NCBI RefSeq assembly: GCF_017654315.1
Contig: NZ_CP072203.1
Coordinates: 3,348,001 to 3,412,000 of the forward strand
DNA: 64,000 bases
Origin: Gordonia polyisoprenivorans
GTDB taxonomy: Bacteria; Actinomycetota; Actinomycetes; Mycobacteriales; Mycobacteriaceae
Direction of reading: 5' to 3'
The notes below the pieces were generated by a model, which was not told the DNA's origin, did no database searches, and was given only the letters and a program-made list of their open reading frames with translations. The position numbers and the translations under genes were made by a program. Of the stretch, positions 40,127 through 53,702 are shown one piece after another; within the stretch, counting starts at the first letter, position 1, and each line of letters begins with the position of its first letter.

Positions 40127-40978
40127 CTATCCCGGGTGAGTGGTGCTGGCGAGCATGCGCAGTGAGTCATCGTCGGCGGAGCCGGGAACGGCATGCATCA
40201 GGATCAGCCGGTAACCGTCGTCCTCGGGCAGGTGCAGCATCTCGTAGCGCAATTCCAACGCACCCACCACAGGGTGGTTGAAATACTTGACTCCACTCGA
40301 ACACGCCTGCACTGGGTGCTGCGCCCAAATGCGCGCGAAATCTTCACTGGCTGTGGATAACTCGTCAATCAGTGCGATGGCCTCGGGCCGCGCCGCCAGC
40401 GGTGCGACGACAAACCGCAAGGATGCCACCGCCAGACGCGCCTCATGCTCCCAGTCGCGATGGAGCGCTCGTGTTGCCGGATCGTTGAACAACATCGCGA
40501 CCTTGTTCGGAGGCGTCGGGCCGTATGGTGCCGACGGTTCGAGGTGTCCGGCAAAGACTGCATGCCCCAGGCGATTCCATCCGACGATGTGTTGAGTTGG
40601 AGACAGGGCCATCGCCGCGACGTCGGGCATTGCGTCGAGCAGAGTGGCCAGACCCGGTCGGAGGGTCCGCGCATGATTCGACGGTTGCGTTGTCGCACCC
40701 GCCAGCCGATAAAGATGACTCGTCTCGGTGTCGTCGAGCCGCAGAGCGCGCGCGAGTGCGTCGAGTACCTGGGTCGACGGATTGGTCGCCGCACCCTGCT
40801 CGAGGCGCGTGTAGTAGGTGAGTGAGACGCCGGCGAGTTCGGCAAGTTCCTCTCGCCGCAGGCCCGGCACTCTGCGGAAGCCATTCGTCACCATCCCGAG
40901 ATCATCCGGCGCGACCGCGGCACGCCGAGAGCGCAAGAAGTCCGCGAGCTGGTCGACGGGCAGCGATGCGTTGGTCAT
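40127..40978 (-). CDS. XRE-family regulator with MmyB-like ligand-binding domain
   Basis: The 283-residue protein has an N-terminal XRE helix-turn-helix (about 10–80; LADFLRSRRA, PGLRREELAELAGVSLTYYTRLEQG) and a C-terminal MmyB-like domain (SPTQHIVGWNRLGHAVF, NHPVVGALELRYEMLHLPEDDGYRLILMHA). Such regulators occur widely in actinobacteria next to transporters or oxidoreductases and are thought to bind a small, possibly fatty-acid-like ligand. The adjacent DHA1 exporter is the obvious candidate target. The ATG at 40978 is clear. Confident as a family; ligand unknown. Confidence 0.88.
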   Translation of the reverse strand: MTNASLPVDQLADFLRSRRAAVAPDDLGMVTNGFRRVPGLRREELAELAGVSLTYYTRLEQGAATNPSTQVLDALARALRLDDTETSHLYRLAGATTQPSNHARTLRPGLATLLDAMPDVAAMALSPTQHIVGWNRLGHAVFAGHLEPSAPYGPTPPNKVAMLFNDPATRALHRDWEHEARLAVASLRFVVAPLAARPEAIALIDELSTASEDFARIWAQHPVQACSSGVKYFNHPVVGALELRYEMLHLPEDDGYRLILMHAVPGSADDDSLRMLASTTHPG

Positions 40979-41037
40979 GACTCCATGGTGACCGCGTGGC
41001 GCGGATTGTTCCTGGCCCTGCTGGTGACAGGAAGCAA

Positions 41038-41505
41038 TCAGCCGACGGTGACGGTGGCGTGGTGGTCGATCGGGAAGTTCACCGAGTTCGCGATGAAACA
41101 CCACTCGTGGGCGTCGTGGTGGGCATCGTGGGCGTCGGCGACCATCGACTCGTCGGCAACCGTGACCGTCGGGCGCAGGGTGGCGGAGGTGAAGTGGCCG
41201 CCGTTGCCCTTCTGTGCCATGACGGCGGTCGCCTCGTCGGTGTAGCCGGTGACGACGACGCCGCGGGTCACACAGGCGTGCAGATACGACAGCAGGTGAC
41301 ACTGCGAGATCGCGATGAGCAGCAGATCCTCCGGATTGTGGTGCGTCGCATCGCCGCGAAACGCCGGATCCGCCGAACCGATCACATCGGGTTTACCGTC
41401 GACGCCGATGCGGACGGTGCGGTCGTAGTCGCGGTACCCGGACGTCCCGGTGCCGCGGTCGCCGATCCACGTGGTGGTGACGCGATAGTGGTGTTCGCCG
41501 GACAT
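41038..41505 (-). CDS. OsmC-family peroxide-detoxifying protein
   Basis: The 155-residue protein has the OsmC/Ohr fold with two redox cysteines, C69 (LIAISQCHLLSYLH) and C135 (HEWCFIANSVNFPI), and the expected NPEDLLL glutamate loop. OsmC proteins reduce organic hydroperoxides. A His/Asp-rich patch (residues 125–133) just before the second cysteine is unusual and could bind metal. It lies upstream of the XRE gene on the same strand (59-base gap) and diverges from alaS. Confidence 0.9.
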   Translation of the reverse strand: MSGEHHYRVTTTWIGDRGTGTSGYRDYDRTVRIGVDGKPDVIGSADPAFRGDATHHNPEDLLLIAISQCHLLSYLHACVTRGVVVTGYTDEATAVMAQKGNGGHFTSATLRPTVTVADESMVADAHDAHHDAHEWCFIANSVNFPIDHHATVTVG

Positions 41506-41630
41506 GGGCCGAGTATGCCCGCGCCGGTGACGACCGCGATACCCGACGCTCTCGGCGAGCGTGTGTCCCGCCGACGGTAGGCTGGTAAGCCGCAGATACG
41601 CTCATCGCCGATCTTTCGAGGACTCACCCA

Positions 41631-44371
<2,741 letters not shown>

Positions 44372-44372
<1 letters not shown>

Positions 44373-44827
44373 TGCCGGATTCGGGGATCGACGACCAGCG
44401 GACGCGGCGGGGCCGGCGTCTGGGCATCGATGTCGGCAGCGTGCGGATCGGAGTCGCGGTGTGCGACCCCGACGGGATTCTGGCGACCCCGGTCGAAACC
44501 GTCCGACGGGACACGTCCGGGGGGTCGGATGTGACGAGGATCGCCGAACTCGCCGCAGAGCACGAGGTCGTCGGGATCGTCATCGGTTTGCCGAAGACGC
44601 TGCGGAACACCGACGGAGTGGCCGTGGCCGCCGCACGGGAGTTCGGCGACGCCCTGACCACCGCGATTGCCCCGGTGCCCGTCGAGTACGTCGACGAACG
44701 GCTCACCACGGTGACCGCGGCGCAGGCGTTGCGGGCGAGTGGCCGGTCGGCGAAGGCGTCGCGCTCGGTGATTGATCAGGCTGCGGCGGTCGCTATCCTG
44801 CAGGGATGGCTGGACGCGCGACGATGA
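44372..44827 (+). CDS. ruvX: Putative pre-16S rRNA nuclease / Holliday-junction resolvase-like RuvX (YqgF)
   Basis: The 151-residue RNase H-like protein has LGIDVGSVRIGVAVCDPDG (first aspartate), VIGLPKTLRNTDG, VEYVDERLTTVTA (acidic residues) and SRSVIDQAAAVAILQGWLD. YqgF matures the 5' end of 16S rRNA in E. coli; a resolvase role has been proposed elsewhere. The alaS–ruvX–mltG–aroE order is the common actinobacterial one. It overlaps alaS by one base. The 145 bases between it and mltG hold no gene that I can support. Confidence 0.93.
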
Positions 44828-44972
44828 GTTCGTTGGCGCCGTCGCTTCGTCCGCCGATCGGAGGGTCCGATCGGTTCAGGTCCAGTGTGATGCGCGACAT
44901 GCGCACGTGTCGGGGGACGGGTGGGGTTCATGCCGCCGCGCCGTCGAACCGGAACCAGGGAGGGTAACCGCG

Positions 44973-46949
44973 GTGAGCGACGAACGGCATCGGAATCGCC
45001 ATCGGGACCGAGCGGATCACCCCGCCGAGGGCATGGACCCCGACCGATTGCGCTATTTCACACAGCCGGTGGACGGGCGACCCCACACCCGGCATCGCCG
45101 CCGCCGCACCGGTACGGCGGACACCCCGTCGGGATCGCGGCCGGCCGCGCCGGCATCACCGGATGATCGCCTGCCCGGGCCCGGGACCGCACCCCAGACA
45201 TCGGCACCCCAGACACCTGCACCCCAGGCCCCCGCACAGCGGCCCGCGGCCGACACGACCCCGTCGGCGCCGCAACCGACGCTGCGCTCGCGCGCACAAC
45301 GTTCGGATCCCGGCACCGCTCCCATCCCGGTGTCGCAGCCGGCCCAACCACAGCGCACCGAACCACCGCGCACCGAACCACGGCGCACCGAACCACCGCG
45401 GGCCGAACCACCGCGGGCGCAGCCGGAGCGGATCGAACCAGACGTGTCGTCCGCCCCGGCGGCCACGGGCCGGTCGGTGGTCGGTGGTCGGTCGTCGCAG
45501 CGCAGACGGGACAGCGGTGTCGCTCCGGGCGCGCTGGCCGCACTGGCCGAACCGACGCTCACGGGTTCGCAGGCCGATGCGCGCGTCGCCGATCACCCCG
45601 ACACCGACTCTCTCGACGTTCATGCCCGCGTCGATCACGATCTGACCGAACCGCACGATCTGGTCGAGCCCGCCGACGACACCGTCGTCCCACCTTTCGC
45701 CGACGACACCGTCGTCTCGCCTCTCGCCGACGACACCGTCCTTGCGCCCGTGTCCGACGACTCCCACCCAGACCTCGACGACCATCCCGAACGTCGTCCG
45801 GCGGCGGTCGCCCGCCGGCGCCGACGCCGGATCGGCATGGCCGTGGTGGCCGTCGTGATGCTGGCGCTCGTGGCCGGAGTGGGCTACTGGGGTGCGGACA
45901 AGGCCGGGCTCTTCGACTCCCGCAAGGACTACTCGAATGCCGCGGGTACCGCCGACGTGCTCGTGCACGTCCCGGCGAACGCGTCGATCAAACAGATCGG
46001 CGGCATTCTCGTCGACGACAACGTCGTCGGTAGCGTCCGGGCGTTCGTCGACGCCGCCGACGGGGCCTCGCTGTCCAGCGGCTACTACAAGTTGCGCACC
46101 CAGATCCCGGCGGCGGAGGCGGTGAAGATGATCACCGACGCCGACTCGACCAACCGCGTCGGGCGCATCGTCATACCCCCCGGCACCCCGCTGGACACCA
46201 AACGCGATACCTCGGGGCGCGTCACCCCCGGCATCTTCGCGATGATCGCCGATCAGACCGGCGTCGAGATCAACGGACAACGCCTCGGGGTGACCGAGCA
46301 GCAACTGTCCGACGCGGCCGCCAACGCCAGTATCACCGAACTCGGTGTCCCGAGCTGGGCGCAGGAGTCGGTGACGGCGCTCAACGGCGACCATCGCCGC
46401 ATCGAGGGCCTGATCGCCCCCGTCACGTGGGAGGACATCGATCCTCACGACAACGCCACGCAGATCCTGAACACCCTGATCACCAGGAGTGCCGCCATGG
46501 ACGAGGGCTGGGGTCTGGTGAGCAACAACAAGTCCGGGCTCAGTCCGTATCAGACCTTGGTCGCCGCCTCGTTGTTGCAGGGCGAGGTGCAGCCCGACGA
46601 CTACCCGAAGGTGGCGCGGGTGATCCTGAACCGGCTCGCCAAAGGCCAACGGCTGGAGTTCGATTCGACCGCCAACTACACCGCGAGCGTCGTCGACCTG
46701 AACCTGCACGACGATGCGCTCAAGGCGGATACGCCGTGGAACACCTATGTGCGCCAGGGCCTTCCGCCGACACCGATCGGCGCGGTGGCCGAGCCGTCGG
46801 TCGAGGCGATGGAGCAGCCCGCCGACGGTGACTGGCTGTACTTCGTGACCGTCGACTCCAAGGGGACGACGCTGTTCACCGACGATTTCGATCAGCATCG
46901 ACGCAACATCGCCACCGCATGCCAGAACAAGTTCATCACGTGCCGATGA
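44973..46949 (+). CDS. mltG: Endolytic murein transglycosylase MltG
   Basis: MltG (658 aa) cleaves nascent glycan strands at the membrane. A long cytoplasmic N-terminus (about 1–285) is low-complexity: Pro/Gln stretches, a block of TEPPRTEPRR-type repeats and DDTVV-P/S-PxA repeats. One transmembrane helix (about 288–308) leads to a LysM-like subdomain and the YceG catalytic domain. The catalytic glutamate is E538 in ASLLQGEVQPDDYPKVARV, with VILNRLAKGQRLEFDSTANY following. The GTG at 44973 has AGGGAGGG about nine bases upstream; the upstream open frame overlapping ruvX is rejected. The ATG of aroE overlaps its stop. Confidence 0.93.
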   Translation: MSDERHRNRHRDRADHPAEGMDPDRLRYFTQPVDGRPHTRHRRRRTGTADTPSGSRPAAPASPDDRLPGPGTAPQTSAPQTPAPQAPAQRPAADTTPSAPQPTLRSRAQRSDPGTAPIPVSQPAQPQRTEPPRTEPRRTEPPRAEPPRAQPERIEPDVSSAPAATGRSVVGGRSSQRRRDSGVAPGALAALAEPTLTGSQADARVADHPDTDSLDVHARVDHDLTEPHDLVEPADDTVVPPFADDTVVSPLADDTVLAPVSDDSHPDLDDHPERRPAAVARRRRRRIGMAVVAVVMLALVAGVGYWGADKAGLFDSRKDYSNAAGTADVLVHVPANASIKQIGGILVDDNVVGSVRAFVDAADGASLSSGYYKLRTQIPAAEAVKMITDADSTNRVGRIVIPPGTPLDTKRDTSGRVTPGIFAMIADQTGVEINGQRLGVTEQQLSDAAANASITELGVPSWAQESVTALNGDHRRIEGLIAPVTWEDIDPHDNATQILNTLITRSAAMDEGWGLVSNNKSGLSPYQTLVAASLLQGEVQPDDYPKVARVILNRLAKGQRLEFDSTANYTASVVDLNLHDDALKADTPWNTYVRQGLPPTPIGAVAEPSVEAMEQPADGDWLYFVTVDSKGTTLFTDDFDQHRRNIATACQNKFITCR

Positions 46950-47863
46950 CCGGTCCGCTCGGCGAGGCCGGCCGGCTGTTGGCGCGTCCACCGCTGTGCG
47001 CCCCGGTGGGCGGGCGCACAGCCCGTCGCGCCACGGTCCTCGGCTCCCCGGTGTCGCATTCGCGGTCCCCGGACCTGCACCTGGCCGCCTACGCCGCGCT
47101 GGGGCTGGGGGACTGGACCTACACGCGGCGTGAGTGCACCGCAGCGGATCTGCCGGGAGTCGTCGCCGCGGCACCGGCCGAGCAGGTCGGTTTCTCGGTC
47201 ACCATGCCGGGAAAACTCGCCGCGCTCGCCGTCGCCGACGAGCGCACCGAGCGTGCGGTCCTGGTGGGGTCGGCCAACACCCTGGTGCGCACTGCGGGCG
47301 GCTGGCGTGCGGACTGCACCGACATCGACGGCATGACCGGCGCACTCGAGCACATCGGTGTCGACGCGAGCACCGTCGGCGGTGACCTGCCCGATACCGC
47401 AGTGCTCGTCGGGGCCGGGGGTACCGCATTGCCGACCGTTGCCGCGCTCGCCGCCGTCGGGATCGGCGAACTCACCGTCGTCGCCCGCAGTGCCCAGCGC
47501 GCCGCCGATGTGCTCACCCTGGCGCGCGATCTCGGGATGTCGGTGCAGCTGGCCGAGTTCGAGAGCACCGACGACCTGCACCGGCGGTGCCGTGACGCCG
47601 CGGTCACCGCCTCCACGGTCCCGGCGTCGGCGACCACGCCGGTGCTCGACGCCGTGTCGGGCTCCGCACGTCTGGTCGACGTCATCTACGACCCATGGCC
47701 CACCCCACTTGCGGCCGCGGTCCTGGCCGCGGGCGGTCGGGTGGTCGGTGGACTGGTGATGCTGCTGAACCAGGCGTTCAGTCAGGTCGAGCAGTTCACC
47801 GGACTGCCGGCACCGCGCACGGTGATGGCCGAGGTGTTCGCCGGAGCCGACGCGGCCTGCTGA
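46946..47863 (+). CDS. aroE: Shikimate dehydrogenase
   Basis: AroE (305 aa) reduces 3-dehydroshikimate with NADPH. The substrate-binding VLGSPVSHSRSPDLH, catalytic K90 (SVTMPGKLAAL) and D126 (RADCTDIDGM) are present. The nucleotide-binding AVLVGAGGTALPTVAAL is close to the usual GxGGxx motif. A 28-residue N-terminal extension precedes the domain. The start is fixed by a 4-base overlap with mltG. Confidence 0.94.
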   Translation: MTGPLGEAGRLLARPPLCAPVGGRTARRATVLGSPVSHSRSPDLHLAAYAALGLGDWTYTRRECTAADLPGVVAAAPAEQVGFSVTMPGKLAALAVADERTERAVLVGSANTLVRTAGGWRADCTDIDGMTGALEHIGVDASTVGGDLPDTAVLVGAGGTALPTVAALAAVGIGELTVVARSAQRAADVLTLARDLGMSVQLAEFESTDDLHRRCRDAAVTASTVPASATTPVLDAVSGSARLVDVIYDPWPTPLAAAVLAAGGRVVGGLVMLLNQAFSQVEQFTGLPAPRTVMAEVFAGADAAC

Positions 47864-47953
47864 CGCGTCCACAGACTCGGGACCGTTCACAGCCGTAGGT
47901 CCCCGAGCCATCCGGCGACGCAGGACGCCGACGCCACCGATCACACTGGCGGC

Positions 47954-48340
47954 ATGGTTGCGGCGGCGCTGGTGGTGATGATCTGGCTCGCGGTGATCGC
48001 CGAGTGCGACCGGCGCACCGCGCGGATCCCGAATCGGTTGCTGGTGCCGGGCGTGCTCGCGGTGCTCGTCGGCGGGCTGACTGTCCCGCACGTATTGATC
48101 GCGGCCCTGGCCGGGTCCGGTCCCTATCTGCTCGCCTTCGCCCGACGATGGTGCGGTGGCGCCGACGTCAAGCTCGGGTTCGTCCTCGGTGGACTCCTCG
48201 CGCACCCGCTCGCGGCGCTGCTGATGGTCGCGCTCGCCCAGGTGGGAGTACTGATCGGGCATCGGCGTGCCGGCCCGGTGCGGCGCCCGCACGGACCGAC
48301 GCTGATCCTTGCCGCGGTCCTCGTCCTGGCGCTCGGCTGA
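47954..48340 (+). CDS. Prepilin-peptidase-like (A24 family) membrane protein
   Basis: The 128-residue polytopic protein has about four helices and the two aspartates of A24 aspartic peptidases: D19 in [11 protein letters not shown] and D71 in GGADVKLGF (the GxGD-type motif). It is a minimal version without the methyltransferase domain. Such peptidases process Flp/Tad pilin-like precursors; no pilus gene is nearby, and the position between aroE and aroC is conserved in mycobacteria from memory. Confidence 0.82.
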   Translation: MVAAALVVMIWLAVIAECDRRTARIPNRLLVPGVLAVLVGGLTVPHVLIAALAGSGPYLLAFARRWCGGADVKLGFVLGGLLAHPLAALLMVALAQVGVLIGHRRAGPVRRPHGPTLILAAVLVLALG

Positions 48341-48428
48341 GTCTCGCGCGCCGGTCGCCGGTGTCGGCGGCCGGGCCTCGTCAAGGCTGTTCGCGGGGCG
48401 TGTGGCCCGCATGGAACAATGGATTCTT

Positions 48429-49615
48429 GTGTTGCGCTGGATAACAGCCGGAGAGTCGCATGGCCCGGCACTCGTGGCGATCGTCGAGGGTATGGTCGCC
48501 GGAGTTGAGATCACCTCGTCGGATATCGCCGAACAGTTGGCTCGTCGTCGTCTCGGATACGGACGCGGGGCCCGGATGAAGTTCGAGGCCGACAAGGTGA
48601 CGGTGATCGGCGGTCTGCGCCACGGTCTGTCGATGGGCGGGCCGATCGCGGTGGAGATCGGCAACACCGAATGGCCCAAATGGGAGACGGTGATGTCGGC
48701 CGATCCGGTCGATGCCGCCGAACTCGACGGCAGCGCGCGCAATGCGCCGCTCACGCGTCCGCGTCCCGGGCACGCCGACTACTCGGGGATGCTCAAGTAC
48801 GGCTTCGACGACGCGCGGCCGGTGCTCGAGCGGGCCAGTGCCCGCGAGACCGCGGCCCGGGTCGCCGCGGGCACGGTCGCCCGGAACTTCCTGCGACAGG
48901 TGCTCGGGATCGACATCGTCTCGCACGTGATCTCCATCGGGGCGAGTGAGCCCTATGTCGGTCCGCCGCCCCGGATCACCGACCTCGAGGCGATCGACGC
49001 GAGCCCGGTCCGTGCCTTCGACTCCGACGCCGAGGCGGCGATGATCGCCGAGATCGAGGCGGCCAAGAAGGACGGCGACACCCTCGGTGGCGTGGTGGAG
49101 GTCGTGGCGACGAATGTGCCCGTGGGGCTCGGCTCACACGTGAGCGGGGAGACCCGTCTCGACGCCCGGCTCGCCGGTGCGCTCATGGGAATCCAGGCGA
49201 TCAAGGGTGTCGAGGTCGGTGACGGTTTCGCTACCGCGCGCCGGCGTGGCAGCGCCGCACACGACGAGATGGTCCCCGGACCCGACGGCGTGCTGCGGTC
49301 GACCAACCGGGCCGGTGGCCTCGAGGGCGGCATGACCAATGGTGAGGACGTGCGGGTGCGGGTGGCGATGAAGCCGATCTCGACGGTGCCGCGCGCCCTG
49401 TCGACCATCGACATGAGCACCGGTGATCAGGCCAGCGCCATCCACCAGCGTTCGGATGTGTGCGCGGTGCCGGCGGCGGGTGTGGTGGCCGAAGCCATGG
49501 TCGCGCTGGTTCTCGCCCAGGCGGCGCTGGAGAAGTTCGGTGGCGATTCGGCCACCGAGACCGGTGAGAATCTGCGCGGCTACCTCAAGCACGTCGAGTC
49601 CCGGCCCCCGCGTTC

Positions 49616-49619
<4 letters not shown>
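48429..49619 (+). CDS. aroC: Chorismate synthase
   Basis: AroC (396 aa) converts EPSP to chorismate using reduced FMN. It starts [21 protein letters not shown], and the signatures [46 protein letters not shown] (described in parts), and [10 protein letters not shown] are present. The GTG at 48429 matches the family N-terminus; an in-frame ATG at 48411 (MEQWIL) is an alternative. It is the first gene of the coupled aroC–aroK–aroB unit. Confidence 0.97.
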
Positions 49620-51297
<1,678 letters not shown>

Positions 51298-51300
51298 GCT

Positions 51301-51336
51301 GGATGAATCCGGGCCGGATGAATCTGGGCCGGATGA
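51301..51336 (+). repeat. Short 15-bp direct repeats after aroB
   Basis: GGATGAATCCGGGCC (51301–51315) is repeated with one change (51316–51330) and again in part (GGATGA, 51331–51336), immediately after the aroB stop and before the next GTG at 51352. Slippage-type repeats; function unknown. Confidence 0.85.
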
Positions 51337-51351
51337 CGAGGGACGGCGTCG

Positions 51352-51909
51352 GTGTGTGAACAGTGTGTCGTCTCGCCCGTCTACTTCGGCGAACCGCTAC
51401 CCGGGTGGACGCTGGCGCGCGCCCGGCTGGAATCGCCGGTGGCCGACTGGCGCCAGGGACAGTGGGGACTGATCCGCGCGGACGACCCGACTTTCGTGTG
51501 GTGGACCACCCCGACACCGAGTCCGACACGGGGTATGTCGGAGGACGAGGAAGACGCGTGGTGGGCCGAACGGTCTGGGGGGCACCAGGACCTCGCAGCG
51601 CAGGACCCCGAGGTCGAACGCGAACTCTGGGCCACCGACGAACGGTGCGCGGACTTCCTCTCCGCTTTCCGTGCGTGGTCGCCGAACGACGGCTTCGATC
51701 TGGTGACCGCCGCCGCCCACTGCGGCTACGAACGTGCTCGTGACGGAGTTTTCGAGATCTGGTTCTTCGACTACCTGGGTGACTATCTTCGCAGCGCGCC
51801 TGCAGAGGTCGATCCGTACGATGAGCGGCCCGATTTGGTGCGCGATCTGCCCTTCGAGGCCACTATCGGGCGGCACCCGTTGCCTGGCGAGCCGTTCTAC
51901 CGACAGTGA
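51352..51909 (+). CDS. Conserved-looking hypothetical protein (185 aa)
   Basis: I do not recognise this family. The protein begins MCEQC, is rich in Trp (WWTT, WWAER) and acidic residues (MSEDEEDAWWAER, VDPYDERPDLV), and has no signal peptide or transmembrane helix. The codon usage is like the neighbours and the composition is protein-like. The GTG at 51352 is chosen as the only reasonable start; support is modest. It takes the place between aroB and pepQ where mycobacteria carry aroD. The next gene lies on the opposite strand with a 36-base gap. Confidence 0.6.
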   Translation: MCEQCVVSPVYFGEPLPGWTLARARLESPVADWRQGQWGLIRADDPTFVWWTTPTPSPTRGMSEDEEDAWWAERSGGHQDLAAQDPEVERELWATDERCADFLSAFRAWSPNDGFDLVTAAAHCGYERARDGVFEIWFFDYLGDYLRSAPAEVDPYDERPDLVRDLPFEATIGRHPLPGEPFYRQ

Positions 51910-51945
51910 GTCTCCGCACGCTGCCCGAGGACTGGGCGAGGTGTG

Positions 51946-52446
51946 TCAGACCCGCTCGATCTGCTCGGTTGGCTGCGCGTCGGGGTGCACCGACCAGTCG
52001 TCGTCGTGCGAGTTCTTGCGCTGATCGCGGCGCATCAGCCAGCGACCCACCGCGGCGCCGACGAACGCGGGGACGAAGATCAGGAGCGCGGTGAACGAGC
52101 CACCGGCGATCAGTTCGATCCACAGGCTGGCCTGGCCGATCCCGGCGAAGACGAAGCTGCCCAGGATCCAGGAGATGAGACCGGCGACGACACCGGCGAA
52201 GACGCCGGCCTTGAGCCAGCGGACGGTGAGGTCCTCGTAGTCGTCGGGGTCGGGGTTGGCCCGCGCGTCGGCGATGCCGTCGATACCGCCCCAGAGCAGG
52301 GACACCAGCACGACCACGGCGACCGCGATCGTCTTCCACACCGTGGAGTGCAGGGGAGCGTGGATGATGGCCAGTCCGAGCACCACTCGGGCCACGACGT
52401 GCACCGCGGTCATGACCACTCCGCGCAGCAACCAGGAAGAGAACAT
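51946..52446 (-). CDS. Four-helix membrane protein (B-4DMT-like family)
   Basis: The 166-residue protein has four predicted helices (about 8–28, 34–54, 76–98, 108–130), with a conserved-looking GGIDGIADARANPDPDDYEDLTVRWLKAG loop (described in parts) and a polar C-terminus. It resembles the B-4DMT type membrane proteins and the mycobacterial transmembrane gene beside pepQ. Transport has been suggested by name only; the function is unknown. ATG at 52446 chosen; the frame is open to 52476 but without support. It is divergent from pepQ. Confidence 0.75.
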   Translation of the reverse strand: MFSSWLLRGVVMTAVHVVARVVLGLAIIHAPLHSTVWKTIAVAVVVLVSLLWGGIDGIADARANPDPDDYEDLTVRWLKAGVFAGVVAGLISWILGSFVFAGIGQASLWIELIAGGSFTALLIFVPAFVGAAVGRWLMRRDQRKNSHDDDWSVHPDAQPTEQIERV

Positions 52447-52560
52447 GCCGAACACGTTACTAGAGGGTTGGCGCATTCAGTGCTCTTGGACACAGTTCGC
52501 GGCTCGACGCAGGGCCCGTCTCGGCACGGACGGTCGGGCTCGAGGCCTTACCGTGAAGCC

Positions 52561-53667
52561 ATGACCTTCACACATGACCATGCCGGTCGTCGTGACCGGC
52601 TGCGTGACCTGATCGGTGGTGGTGACCTCGCCGTCGACGCATTCCTGGTCGGTGATCTCACCAACGTGCGCTACCTGACCGGATTCACCGGCTCCAACGG
52701 TGCGGTGTTGATCTCGGCGTCGGGTCCGGCGGGCGATCGCATCTGCACCGACGGCCGCTATCTCACCCAGGTCGGTGAGCAGGCCGGTGATCTCGAACCC
52801 GTCATCGCCCGCGACTGCCCACCGGCTCTGCTCCGCGTCGCCGCCGACGCCGGGGCGCGACGGATCGGGTTCGAAGCCGACGCGCTCACGGTCGCCGCGC
52901 ACCGGGCTCTGGGCGCGGACGCGCCGGACGGAGTCGAACTCGTCGGTCGGACCGGCCTGGTGCAGGGTTTGCGGGAGATCAAGGATGCCGGGGAGATCGC
53001 GCTGTTGCGGCGGGCCTGCCAGATCGGTGACGAGGCACTTGCCGCACTGATCGAAGGCGGGGGATTACGGGCGGGAGCCACCGAGCGAGAGGTCGCCCGC
53101 GCCCTGGAGTGGGAGATGTTCCGGCGCGGCGCGGACGCGGTGGCCTTCGAGACCATCGTCGCCGCAGGCGCCCACTCGGCGATTCCGCACCATCGCCCCA
53201 CCCACGATGTGCTCGCCGACGGCGACTTCGTGAAGATCGACTTCGGCGCGGTGTTCGGCGGCTACCACTCCGACATGACCCGGACCTTCGTGCTCCGCCG
53301 CGCCGCGTCGTGGCAACGTGAGATCTACGAACTCGTCGCCACCGCGCAGGCCGCCGGTCGGGCGGCACTGCACCCGGGTGCCGACCTGCGCGGGGTGGAC
53401 GCCGCGGCCCGGTCGGTCATCGCCGACGCCGGTCACGCGGAGAACTACGTGCACGGTCTCGGGCACGGAGTCGGCCTCGAGATCCATGAAGCGCCCGGAA
53501 TCGGCAAGCTCGCAACGGGTACACTGCCTTGCGGCGCAGCGGTGACCGTGGAACCCGGGGTCTACCTCCCGGGCCGAGGTGGAGTCAGGATCGAGGACAC
53601 CCTCGTCGTCACCGACGGCGAACCGGAGCTGCTGACCGCCAGCGACAAGACATTCACCGTCATCTGA
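52561..53667 (+). CDS. pepQ: M24-family Xaa-Pro aminopeptidase/dipeptidase
   Basis: The 368-residue protein has a creatinase-like N-terminal domain (about 1–130) and the pita-bread M24 domain. The dinuclear metal ligands are two Asp ([19 protein letters not shown]), His ([13 protein letters not shown]) and two Glu ([11 protein letters not shown] and VRIEDTLVV). It cleaves X-Pro bonds in the cytosol. pepQ–efp–nusB is a widely conserved bacterial cluster, and a proline-related peptidase beside EF-P is a recurring theme. The ATG at 52561 is used. Confidence 0.94.
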   Translation: MTFTHDHAGRRDRLRDLIGGGDLAVDAFLVGDLTNVRYLTGFTGSNGAVLISASGPAGDRICTDGRYLTQVGEQAGDLEPVIARDCPPALLRVAADAGARRIGFEADALTVAAHRALGADAPDGVELVGRTGLVQGLREIKDAGEIALLRRACQIGDEALAALIEGGGLRAGATEREVARALEWEMFRRGADAVAFETIVAAGAHSAIPHHRPTHDVLADGDFVKIDFGAVFGGYHSDMTRTFVLRRAASWQREIYELVATAQAAGRAALHPGADLRGVDAAARSVIADAGHAENYVHGLGHGVGLEIHEAPGIGKLATGTLPCGAAVTVEPGVYLPGRGGVRIEDTLVVTDGEPELLTASDKTFTVI

Positions 53668-53702
53668 CGGTTCTCGACGTCAAGAAGGAAGAGACGACAC
53701 AT

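Noticed and set aside
44772..44972. Upstream in-frame extension of mltG
   Set aside because: It overlaps the 3' end of ruvX and lacks a Shine-Dalgarno, whereas the GTG at 44973 has AGGGAGGG.
45340..45430. Repeats in mltG as a possible CRISPR or mobile repeat
   Set aside because: They are in-frame ACCG-AACC-type codon repeats that encode Thr-Glu-Pro/Arg units, with no spacers.
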